Origin: an uncultured Christensenellaceae bacterium
Lineage (GTDB): Bacteria; Bacillota; Clostridia; Christensenellales; Pumilibacteraceae
Direction: 5' to 3'
Length of the DNA stretch: 27,409 bases
Assembly: GCA_910587445.1 (NCBI GenBank)
Contig: CAJULE010000029.1
Span: 1 to 27,409, forward strand
Positions 14,730 through 20,231 of the stretch are shown piece by piece. The notes below the pieces were generated by a model. The model was not told where the DNA came from. It made no database searches and saw only the letters and a list, made by a program, of their open reading frames with translations. The position numbers and the translations under genes are program-made. Each line of letters starts with the position of its first letter. The first letter of the stretch is position 1.

Positions 14730-15353
14730 CTAAAGAGATACAAGCACGTTTTCGATTTCCTTTTCGGTGAGTTTTTCGTCCGAAAGATCGGCTATGATTT
14801 TCCCTCGGTCTATGACAACTGCACGGGTAGCAAGCCTCGCCGCCTCGAGCGGACTGTGCGTGACAAACAACACGTCGCAAGGGCGCTCCGCATAAAGCGT
14901 ACGAAAGAGTTCCATTATTCGCACCTTGAGCCCTATGTCGAGTCCGCGAAAAGGTTCGTCCATTAAAAGCGCGCCCGCTTTCCCGAGAAAAGCTCTGGCG
15001 AGAGCCACTCTGTCCGCCATGCCGCCCGAAAGCTGTTTCGGATATAACCCGGGCTCGACCTCGACGCGTCCGAGCATTTGTTCGGCGCTTTCTCTGTCCG
15101 CGCCCGTAAACACGAGATTTTCGAGAACGGTCAGATTTTTTATAAGGCGCGGCTGTTGAAACATATATGCGACGGCTCCGTCATGCGTTACACTGCCGTC
15201 GAACTCCGTAAGCCCCGCAACCATATTTAAAAGGGTGGTTTTTCCGCAACCGCTTCGCCCGAAAATGGCGGTGACTCCTTCGAAGTTCGCGCCAAAGCCG
15301 TCGTAAACACACCTGTCGCCGTACTTTTTGACAATGTTTTCGAGAACTATCAT
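14730..15353 (-). CDS. ABC transporter ATP-binding protein (nitrate/sulfonate/thiamine-precursor class)
   Basis: The 207-residue ATPase powers the adjacent permease. Walker A is FGRSGCGKTTLLNMV (about 30-44), the Q-loop YMFQQPRLI, the signature LSGGMADRVALARAF, Walker B ALLMDEPFRGLD and the H-loop FVTHSPLEA. It is short for the family (about 240-260), ending soon after the H-loop. The start at 15353 is set by GGAGGTGGAG and by the ATGA overlap with the permease stop; longer in-frame starts run into the permease gene. It is the last gene of the operon TM1266 regulator, binding protein, permease, ATPase. Confidence 0.92.
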   Translation of the reverse strand: MIVLENIVKKYGDRCVYDGFGANFEGVTAIFGRSGCGKTTLLNMVAGLTEFDGSVTHDGAVAYMFQQPRLIKNLTVLENLVFTGADRESAEQMLGRVEVEPGLYPKQLSGGMADRVALARAFLGKAGALLMDEPFRGLDIGLKVRIMELFRTLYAERPCDVLFVTHSPLEAARLATRAVVIDRGKIIADLSDEKLTEKEIENVLVSL

Positions 15354-16123
15354 CTCCACCTCCTCGACGGCAACAACAGCAGTCTGATCGAAAATTCGAG
15401 AACAAAGCATACGACAACGGCAATGAGCGTTATTGCCATGAGCCGTGCCGTTTCGAGATATACATTCGCCATGTTGAGCGCTCCGCCGAGCCCAGCGGCA
15501 GTCTGCGCAAGCGCTTCGCCGGCTATTACGAGTTTTACCGAAAAGGACAGATTGCCTGCCGCACCGTCTATGAGAGGGGGCGCGATCTGAGGCAACACGA
15601 ATCGAGCAAGCACGCGTCTTTTCGGTACGGCATAGACCTTGCACATCTCGAAAATGCCGCCGTCGAGCGAAGAAAGCGCGGTTTTCGTCTCCGCATAGCA
15701 AAGGGGCAAAAGTATGGTAAACGCCACTATCATGGGCGCATATGCCGAACGAAACCACAGTACAAGCAGGAATATGACCGCCATAGTGGGTATCGCACGC
15801 AACAGCACCATGAGGGGCGAAAGCAATTTCTCGACTGCTCCGCTTGCGTTTGCCGCTATGCCGAGCGCGCCGCCTGCGACAAATGCCGCCGCGAATGCGG
15901 CGAGCGCGCGCAAAAGCGTAAAGAGCAACGATTTGTAAAAGCTGCTCTTTGTAAGAAGCTTACCCGCTTCGGCAAGTATTTCTCCGAGCCGCGGCAAAAT
16001 AAGGCTTTCGCCCACTATTGCCGCCGCCGTAGCGTACACTGCCGCGATGAAGCCCACCGTAACGAGCGGAAAGTACAGATTGGCTATCGCTCGCTTTAAT
16101 GTTGTCCGTCGATTTCCGCTCAC
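15350..16123 (-). CDS. ABC transporter permease (SsuC/ThiX-like)
   Basis: The 257-residue inner-membrane protein has about six TM helices and the BPD_transp_1 coupling region: SLLFTLLRALAAFAAAFVAGG, LLRAIPTMAVIFLLVLWF and the EAA-type loop around FEMCKVYAVPKRRVLARFVLPQI. This is the permease type that goes with NMT1/SsuA-like binding proteins. It begins with GTG at 16123, overlapping the binding protein stop (GTGA), and ends overlapping the ATPase start (ATGA), so all three are translationally coupled. Confidence 0.92.
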   Translation of the reverse strand: MSGNRRTTLKRAIANLYFPLVTVGFIAAVYATAAAIVGESLILPRLGEILAEAGKLLTKSSFYKSLLFTLLRALAAFAAAFVAGGALGIAANASGAVEKLLSPLMVLLRAIPTMAVIFLLVLWFRSAYAPMIVAFTILLPLCYAETKTALSSLDGGIFEMCKVYAVPKRRVLARFVLPQIAPPLIDGAAGNLSFSVKLVIAGEALAQTAAGLGGALNMANVYLETARLMAITLIAVVVCFVLEFSIRLLLLPSRRWR

Positions 16124-17160
16124 GCGTCGGGTTTGGTATTTACGAGGTCGTAAACGGTGGAAGCCGCGGGCTCGGCAAGAAGACCGAAATCTATCAGACC
16201 GGCTTTAAGCGCGCGCGCAACCGACGCTCCGTCCGAATAGTAGGAAATTGCGACTTTGCCTTCCGCCGCCGTATCCGAAAGCACATAATCTATGCCCTTC
16301 CGCTTCAGGATATAGCGGAGCACGAGATCGGGCACCTGCCCCTGACCTATCGCCCCCACGCGCTTGCCGACAAGACTGTCCGCACCGCTCATCTCGCCGC
16401 CGACAATGTAAAGATTTCCGTGCGTAAGCGTCATGACAAGCTTGTATTTACCGCTTCTGTTGTACATATTAGCGGCTGCGTTCGACGGCATGACCGCAAG
16501 ATCGGCGGTCCCGTTTGCGACAAACGAGCCTATGCTTGTCGCCGTCACAACGTGTATGTTAAGCTGTGCGCCGCTCACCTTCTCGCCGCTGTGCATAAAG
16601 TATGCGAGCGCAAGCGCGGTTGCGCCGTCGGGGACATAGATATCTACCGATTCCGGCGCAGAGCCGCCCGTCAACTGTCCGTAATAAAATCCGTCGTCGG
16701 GAAGCTTGCCGCCTATAAGCGACGTGTCGAGTTCTTTCTCGAATTCAAGAAACAGCCCGAGATATTCCTCGACGGCTTCTCTGTCCTCGAGTGCGTCCAC
16801 GGCATTTATGTGGCAACGCTTTACAATGTCCGACGTAAGCGACTTTACCGTCGACTGCGTATCTCCTTCCATGTGCGAGCCTATTGCCGCCACCGTCTCT
16901 TCGGGGTGACTTTCCGCCCATGTATCATGCTCCTTGAGCGCCGCGGAAAAATCCGCGACAAAGCTTGCGTGCGCCGAAGCGAATTCTCCGTTCACCACAA
17001 GGCAAGCCTGCGGATACTCCTCCATGCCCGTAGCGTCCTTCCAAAGCTGTTGCACGTCCATTCTGTCGGTCACGGGAGTTTGGTCGCCGCACGCCGCGCC
17101 GAATACGGCAAGGCACATCGAGAGCGCCATAACGATGATAACGGAAATTTTCTTTTTCAT
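16120..17160 (-). CDS. ABC substrate-binding lipoprotein with circularly permuted domain order
   Basis: The 346-residue protein has a lipoprotein signal (lipobox FGAAC, Cys24) and the blocks of an NMT1/SsuA-like type II periplasmic binding protein, but in swapped order. Straight after the signal come blocks normally near the C-terminus: DVQQLWKDATGMEEYPQACLVV (35-56 region), then DTWAESHPEETVAAI and AVDALEDREAVEEYL. A Gly/Ser-rich joint GQLTGGSAPES (161-171) leads to what is normally the mature N-terminus, VDIYVPDGATALALA (172-186), then the second lobe LVGKRVGAIGQGQVPD and finally DFGLLAEPAASTVYDLV at the very end. Reading the last residues into residue 32 onward restores the normal order. 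Frame is intact and it overlaps the permease start. The ligand is unknown; the family binds thiamine precursors, sulfonates and similar small molecules. Confidence 0.85.
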   Translation of the reverse strand: MKKKISVIIVMALSMCLAVFGAACGDQTPVTDRMDVQQLWKDATGMEEYPQACLVVNGEFASAHASFVADFSAALKEHDTWAESHPEETVAAIGSHMEGDTQSTVKSLTSDIVKRCHINAVDALEDREAVEEYLGLFLEFEKELDTSLIGGKLPDDGFYYGQLTGGSAPESVDIYVPDGATALALAYFMHSGEKVSGAQLNIHVVTATSIGSFVANGTADLAVMPSNAAANMYNRSGKYKLVMTLTHGNLYIVGGEMSGADSLVGKRVGAIGQGQVPDLVLRYILKRKGIDYVLSDTAAEGKVAISYYSDGASVARALKAGLIDFGLLAEPAASTVYDLVNTKPDA

Positions 17161-17195
17161 AATATTATTCTCCTTTTACGATAGATAGTTTTGAA

Positions 17196-17462
17196 TTATC
17201 GGGGCTTATTGCCGTCAGCCTTTGCAAACAGCGTCTTTGCCGCCACTCCCGAAAGATTTCCCAACCTGCCAGTAAGCGTATTTATGACGTCGGCGGGAGC
17301 GTCCACGACAAGCGATATGACGCTTACTCCGCGCTCTTTGAGAGGCAATCCCATGCGGCCTATTATGTACTCGCCGTAAACGCTCAAAAGTCCGTTCAGT
17401 TCGCTCACGGCTTTCCTTTCCGTAACTATTATGCCGATTTGCGCAAGTCTTGTTTCATCCAT
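17196..17462 (-). CDS. TM1266-family iron-only hydrogenase system regulator
   Basis: The 88-residue protein matches the small ACT-like family (TIGR03959, TM1266) linked to [FeFe]-hydrogenase maturation genes: RLAQIGIIVTERKAVSELN, LLSVYGEYIIGRMGLPL, VISLVVDAPADVINTLTGRLGNL and GVAAKTLFAK. Members are thought to be ligand-sensing regulators, similar to the NikR C-terminal domain, without a DNA-binding part. The ATG at 17462 follows GGGAGATG; an in-frame ATG at 17525 lies in the leader hairpin. It is 35 bp before the binding protein gene and heads its operon. No hydE, hydF, hydG or hydrogenase gene is in the window. Confidence 0.9.
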   Translation of the reverse strand: MDETRLAQIGIIVTERKAVSELNGLLSVYGEYIIGRMGLPLKERGVSVISLVVDAPADVINTLTGRLGNLSGVAAKTLFAKADGNKPR

Positions 17463-17480
17463 GATAACATCTCCCGAACA

Positions 17481-17522
17481 ATAAAATATCAAAACCCTCT
17501 CCTTTTCGTACGCAGAGAGGGT
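17481..17522 (-). terminator. Terminator or attenuator hairpin in the leader of the TM1266 operon
   Basis: Leftward ACCCTCTC (17522-17515) pairs with GAGAGGGT (17501-17494), followed by TTTTGATATTTT. It lies between the upstream promoter (17651-17679) and the TM1266 start, so the operon depends on read-through unless another promoter exists. Confidence 0.65.
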
Positions 17523-17532
17523 CATTTAAAAA

Positions 17533-17646
17533 TCAAGTCGCACGCGCAACGGTCCGCTGCCGCGAAATTTCTTTCTTTGGCGCGCGCAGAACTTTTACAT
17601 ATTTACCCTCCTTCGCGATCAGGTCGCCCTTTTCTCTCAGGAACAC
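17533..17646 (-). CDS. Candidate leaderless small ORF, 37 aa
   Basis: A GTG-started frame of 37 codons begins at 17646, where transcription from the promoter at 17651-17679 should start, and ends with TGA 10 bp before the leader hairpin. The peptide begins VFLREKGDLIAKEGKYVK (initiator Val read as Met) and is strongly basic towards its end (APKKEISRQRTVARAT). I recognise no family. The same bases hold CTGAGA and ACCTGATC, pieces of a THI-box, so this may be a structured leader instead. An RBS-like GGAGGG followed by ATGTAA (start then stop) also lies inside it. Confidence 0.3.
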   Translation of the reverse strand: MFLREKGDLIAKEGKYVKVLRAPKKEISRQRTVARAT

Positions 17647-17650
17647 CGTT

Positions 17651-17679
17651 ATTCTACCACACCCGCCGCATTTTGTCAA
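17651..17679 (-). promoter_or_regulatory. Promoter of the TM1266/ABC operon
   Basis: Leftward perfect TTGACA (17679-17674), a 17-bp spacer ending TGTGG, and TAGAAT (17656-17651). The leader to the TM1266 start is about 180 nt. No gene is seen from 17680 to 17920 apart from the tRNA promoter. Confidence 0.8.
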
Positions 17680-17825
17680 CGCTTTTATGCAAAAGAATTT
17701 TTTTTGTCATTTGCCGCAACGGCTCGCGGCAAACTCATTGAGGCGCTCCCCGAATTGTTCCGCTCCGACATTATCCGCCCCAATTTCACGCCCGCGAAAT
17801 TTTTTTAAATACCTGGTCAAAACAC

Positions 17826-17854
17826 TTGCCAATTTCCCGCTTTTATAGTAAAAT
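17826..17854 (+). promoter_or_regulatory. Promoter of tRNA-Thr
   Basis: TTGCCA (17826-17831), 17-bp spacer, TAAAAT (17849-17854), about 66 bp before the mature tRNA 5' end. Confidence 0.65.
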
Positions 17855-17920
17855 AATCAAGCAGTCGAATTTCGGCTTTGCATGGCATAAGCAACAATTT
17901 CGATATGCTTGCATTGCTAT

Positions 17921-17996
17921 GCTTCTGTGGCTCAGTCGGTAGAGCGAGTGATTCGTAATCACTAGGTCGGCGGTTCGAGTCCGCCCAGAAGCTCCA
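17921..17996 (+). tRNA. tRNA-Thr (anticodon CGT)
   Basis: The 76-nt cloverleaf is complete: acceptor GCTTCTG/CAGAAGC, anticodon stem AGTGA/TCACT with loop TTCGTAA (anticodon CGT at 17954-17956, reading ACG), T-arm GGCGG-TTCGAGT-CCGCC, discriminator T and encoded CCA at 17994-17996. The 3' 46 nt recur at 19322, so this tRNA served as an integration site and kept a full gene. Confidence 0.97.
17951..17996 (+). repeat. Left attachment-site copy (46-bp direct repeat in tRNA-Thr)
   Basis: The tRNA 3' part from the anticodon stem to CCA is identical over 46 bp to 19322-19367. This is the usual core left by tyrosine integrases using tRNA genes. Confidence 0.88.
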
Positions 17997-18004
17997 AGAA
18001 TCGC

Positions 18005-18034
18005 AAAACCGTGCTTAAAAAGCACGGTTTTAAC
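18005..18034 (+). terminator. Intrinsic terminator just after tRNA-Thr
   Basis: AAAACCGTGCTT (18005-18016) pairs with AAGCACGGTTTT (18020-18031) around AAA. It lies inside the inserted DNA; the probable original tRNA terminator is at 19371. Confidence 0.75.
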
Positions 18035-18102
18035 ATTTTGTATCACTTTTATGTATAAAAAATTGTATTTTCTTGTTGCGGCACTGATTTTGGTCACTTT
18101 CT

Positions 18103-18480
18103 TCAATTTTCGAGCTCTTTTTTAAGCCGTTTTATATAGTCCAAAAGTTTTGAATTTCCTTTCTTAAGAACGTGCGTATAAATGTTCAATGTCAGATTTA
18201 CATCGGAGTGTCCAGCCATTGTCTGTATCACCTTTACGGGAATTCCCGCTATATAACACAGCGATATGAACGTATGCCGAAAAGTATGTAAATTCAACCC
18301 CTTAAAACCCAACTTCGCATATTTCCGTTTAAAAAACAACCTCACACTGTTATACGTCAACGGAGTACCCGACAATATTTTCAAATGCGGATCGAGCGAA
18401 GCAAGAAAAGGAATAGTGCGTATACTGCTTTCCGTTTTCGGAGTGTCGTTTATTCTTCCCGTAGATATATCCACATCCTT
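18103..18480 (-). pseudogene. Tyrosine recombinase (integrase) C-terminal fragment
   Basis: About 123 residues of the catalytic domain remain, including TPKTESSIRTIPFL, HTFRHTFISLCYIAG (Arg of the R-H-R set), MAGHSDVNLTLNIYTHVL (His and the nucleophile Tyr), then a basic end. The N-terminal arm-binding, core-binding and first-Arg parts are missing. Coding similarity stops near 18480, where the sequence switches to another fragment on the other strand. It lies next to the left att copy and reads toward the tRNA, as in phage and integrative elements. It is a relic and should be inactive. Confidence 0.85.
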
Positions 18481-18482
18481 AA

Positions 18483-18584
18483 AGCATAGAAAACCTTATT
18501 GCTCACCTTAGAGAACTGCCGAAAGACAAACAGCAGGAATTAGCTCCCGTCATAGAGCACATGATAAACGCTATCAAGAAATAA
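18483..18584 (+). pseudogene. Possible C-terminal fragment of a phage-type repressor
   Basis: An open frame without a start, SIENLIAHLRELPKDKQQE then LAPVIEHMINAIKK and stop, resembles the helical ends of XRE-family repressors (L.elp.d.qqel...i..m). It begins just where the integrase fragment ends, on the opposite strand, which fits a deletion joining the insides of int and a divergent repressor gene. Family assignment is a guess. Confidence 0.35.
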
Positions 18585-18685
18585 CTCCCACTCCTCTTTT
18601 TCAAGTCGTTCTTTCAATTCTTGCAAGACACGTTCTGATTCGTTTATCAATTCGTTCCAATTCATAACGAAAATATATCACACAG

Positions 18686-18708
18686 TGAGTGACAACCTCT
18701 GTCACTCA
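18686..18708. repeat. Inverted repeat upstream of the toxin-antitoxin promoter
   Basis: TGAGTGACA (18686-18694) and TGTCACTCA (18700-18708) are perfect 9-bp arms around 5 nt, ending about 19 bp before the -35 box. It may be an operator of the antitoxin or of the lost repressor. Confidence 0.45.
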
Positions 18709-18726
18709 TTTATTTTCATTTACATA

Positions 18727-18755
18727 TTGACTTTTCCCCGATTCCGTAGTATACT
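18727..18755 (+). promoter_or_regulatory. Promoter of the RelBE-type pair
   Basis: TTGACT (18727-18732), 17-bp spacer, TATACT (18750-18755), then AAAAGGAG and the ATG at 18778. Confidence 0.75.
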
Positions 18756-18777
18756 AATACAAAAGGAGATTAAAATC

Positions 18778-18927
18778 ATGGAAACAGTAGCAATCAAAAA
18801 AACAAATATAAAACTTGAACAACGCATTAAAGACAAAATAGTCGAGCGCGAAAAAGAAATCGAGAAAGAACCAAACGAATGGATTGACTTTGATAATTTC
18901 ATAAAAGACTTTAAAAAAGATTTATGA
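18778..18927 (+). CDS. Putative antitoxin of a RelE/ParE-type pair, 49 aa
   Basis: The small, highly charged protein METVAIKKTNIKLEQRIKD... ends in an acidic/aromatic stretch, NEWIDFDNFIKDFKKDL, typical of the toxin-wrapping tail of RelB-like antitoxins. No clear DNA-binding domain is seen; the short N-terminal strand could be part of a ribbon-helix-helix. The ATG at 18778 follows AAAAGGAG. Its stop overlaps the toxin start (ATGA), so the two are translated together. It is called antitoxin from position and size. Confidence 0.7.
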   Translation: METVAIKKTNIKLEQRIKDKIVEREKEIEKEPNEWIDFDNFIKDFKKDL

Positions 18928-19226
18928 TTTATAAATTAGTTATCCACAAAAGAGCCGCTATTGAAGCATACAACATAAAAACTTATATTCGTGATATTTT
19001 ATGCAATCCGAAAGCGGCTTCGAATTTTGCAAATGCTTTGGAATCGGAAGCCGTACATATTTCGGAAAGACCGACTTCTTATCCGCATAAAGTCATAAAC
19101 GGAAAAATTTATCGGTTTGCCGTTGTAAAAAAATATCTTATGTTCTTCCAAACAAACGAAGAACAACAAACAGTTTATATCAAAAGCATAATGTACGGCG
19201 GAAGCAACTATCAAACGAGATTATAA
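18924..19226 (+). CDS. RelE/ParE-family toxin
   Basis: The 100-residue basic protein has the RelE/ParE fold pattern: YKLVIHKRAAIEAYNIKTYI, a helical middle NPKAASNFANALESEAVHI, then the strands PHKVINGKIYRFAVVKKYLMFF and QQTVYIKSIMYGGSNY. RelE members cut mRNA in the ribosome; ParE members poison gyrase; the sequence does not decide between them. It is intact, unlike the integrase next to it, and AT-rich. Toxin-antitoxin pairs often stabilise the element that carries them. Confidence 0.85.
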   Translation: MIYKLVIHKRAAIEAYNIKTYIRDILCNPKAASNFANALESEAVHISERPTSYPHKVINGKIYRFAVVKKYLMFFQTNEEQQTVYIKSIMYGGSNYQTRL

Positions 19227-19232
19227 ACCACA

Positions 19233-19258
19233 AAAAGTGCGAACTCTCGCACTTTTCT
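19233..19258 (+). terminator. Terminator after the RelE-type toxin
   Basis: AAAAGTGCGA (19233-19242) pairs with TCGCACTTTT (19247-19256) around ACTC. Confidence 0.8.
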
Positions 19259-19321
19259 CAATTCTCCCCTATTTTCCCACCTTATAAATATACCGCACTA
19301 AGAAAGAAAATAAAAGTCCCT

Positions 19322-19367
19322 ATTCGTAATCACTAGGTCGGCGGTTCGAGTCCGCCCAGAAGCTCCA
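19322..19367 (+). repeat. Right attachment-site copy (46-bp direct repeat)
   Basis: Identical to 17951-17996 of tRNA-Thr, beginning within the anticodon stem and ending at the CCA. It lacks the tRNA 5' half, so it is not a gene. It bounds the 1.3-kb relic element. Confidence 0.88.
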
Positions 19368-19370
19368 CCA

Positions 19371-19418
19371 AGACACACGCAAAAGGAGCGTTAAAATCTC
19401 CGCTGCGTGTGTCTTTTT
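19371..19418 (+). terminator. Intrinsic terminator, probably the original tRNA-Thr terminator
   Basis: AGACACACGC (19371-19380) pairs with GCGTGTGTCT (19405-19414) and continues TTTTT. It directly follows the right att copy, where the tRNA terminator would have stood before integration. Confidence 0.75.
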
Positions 19419-19460
19419 CTATGCTCAAATGCCGTTTTTAGGGTGTTTTTTCGTTATTTA

Positions 19461-19580
19461 CCCTTTTCGTGCATTATGACGCTTTTCTTGACGGGAATTG
19501 ATTTATCTTCTTCTCGCTCTCTCTAAATAATGGGATTAGACACAACGAAAAGGGTTTTTGCCACTCATTGAACGAAAAGG
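19461..19580. repeat. Three copies of an ACGAAAAGG motif
   Basis: ACGAAAAGGG occurs inverted at 19461-19470 (as CCCTTTTCGT) and direct at 19545-19554, with a third copy, ACGAAAAGG, at 19572-19580. They lie in the gene-free 19419-19676 stretch upstream of the DUF4238 fragment, which otherwise shows only that gene's promoter. Confidence 0.45.
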
Positions 19581-19614
19581 AGCGTACTTATTATAAATGC
19601 TATTCCCACCTTTA

Positions 19615-19643
19615 TTGATTTATCCTTTGTGTTGTGCTATAAT
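19615..19643 (+). promoter_or_regulatory. Promoter of the truncated DUF4238 gene
   Basis: TTGATT (19615-19620), 17-bp spacer, perfect TATAAT (19638-19643), 33 bp before the ATG at 19677. Confidence 0.65.
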
Positions 19644-19676
19644 TTTTATATAGAATCTTCTCATTAAAGGTTACTT

Positions 19677-19862
19677 ATGAAAAATCATTACGTTTCACAA
19701 TTAATATTAAAGCGTTTTGCTAATGCTCTTTATATTTTCGACGATAATGCCAAAAGCATTTCGAAGCATACCCAAACAGAAAATATTTTTTATAAGAAAG
19801 ATATCTATTACTGGATAGCCTTGCTTTGCATACTTTTTATACTGCTTTTCATCGTCCATTAA
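19677..19862 (+). pseudogene. DUF4238 protein, N-terminal fragment
   Basis: The first 40-odd residues, MKNHYVSQLILKRFAN...LYIFDDNAKSISKHT...ENIFYKKDIY, fit the start of DUF4238, whose members open with (K/R)HY(V/I)(S/P)Q..L..F and are usually 250-350 residues long. After about 19805 the frame is antisense to a phage gene, and the remaining residues up to the stop at 19862 are not part of the family. The promoter and start are intact, so the gene was cut by a rearrangement that joined it to the phage block. The function of DUF4238 is unknown. Confidence 0.65.
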
Positions 19863-20150
19863 TTCGATGAGTCTGCCAATCAGCATTTCCACATCGGGTT
19901 CAAGATTTTTGTATTGCTCTTCGAGCGGATATTTTTTGTAATACATTTTAACGATTTCTTCGAGCTTCGCTTCGTTCTCTTTCCGTCCGCTGATATCATA
20001 AAAATCTATGTCCGCAGGGCCGCCGTTCCCGCTGTCGTTGTACCATGCAATTTTCTTTTCGTCGAGATAAAGATTGCCTTGATTGCCTTGCCAATCTCTG
20101 CCCATAAAACTGCGTCTGCCTTTGAGCTTTAACCCAAATATACTTGCCAT
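19707..20150 (-). pseudogene. Phage hypothetical protein, 3' end replaced
   Basis: The protein begins MASIFGLKLKGRRSFMGRDW with GGAGGCAAGAAA before the ATG at 20150; an in-frame ATG at 20195 overlaps the phage motif. It resembles small clostridial phage proteins whose function I do not know (pattern LYLDEKKIAWYNDSGNGGPADIDF). From about residue 115 (after KKYAKQGYPVIDIF) the frame runs antisense through the DUF4238 fragment, so the natural C-terminus is probably lost. It is the last gene of the block and has its own copy of the phage motif 27 nt upstream. Confidence 0.55.
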
Positions 20151-20174
20151 TTTCTTGCCTCCGTTTTTTCTTTT

Positions 20175-20209
20175 ACAATACCGTAACTTGTCCAAAGAGC
20201 CCAGCGAAA
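20175..20209 (-). promoter_or_regulatory. Bipartite phage motif, copy 1
   Basis: In the gene direction TTTCGCTGGGCTCTT (20209-20195), 8 nt, TTACGGTAT (20186-20178), then TGT. It lies 27 nt before the ATG at 20150 and after the methyltransferase stop. Confidence 0.75.
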
Positions 20210-20231
20210 TCGTGCCGAATTCTACAACTCT

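Noticed and set aside
16099..17184. 361-codon open frame on the + strand
   Set aside because: Antisense to the binding protein gene, basic and Cys/His-rich without motifs.
17708..17733. Hairpin TTTGCCGC/GCGGCAAA considered as a terminator
   Set aside because: The T-run lies on the 5' side for + strand reading and is an A-run for - strand reading, so it does not fit an intrinsic terminator.
18540..18665. 41-codon - strand frame starting MNWNELINESERVLQELK
   Set aside because: The peptide looks helical and plausible, but there is no ribosome site or promoter and it overlaps the candidate repressor tail on the other strand.
19322..19367. Second tRNA-Thr gene
   Set aside because: Only the 3' 46 nt are present; the acceptor 5' strand and D-arm are missing, so it is an att copy.
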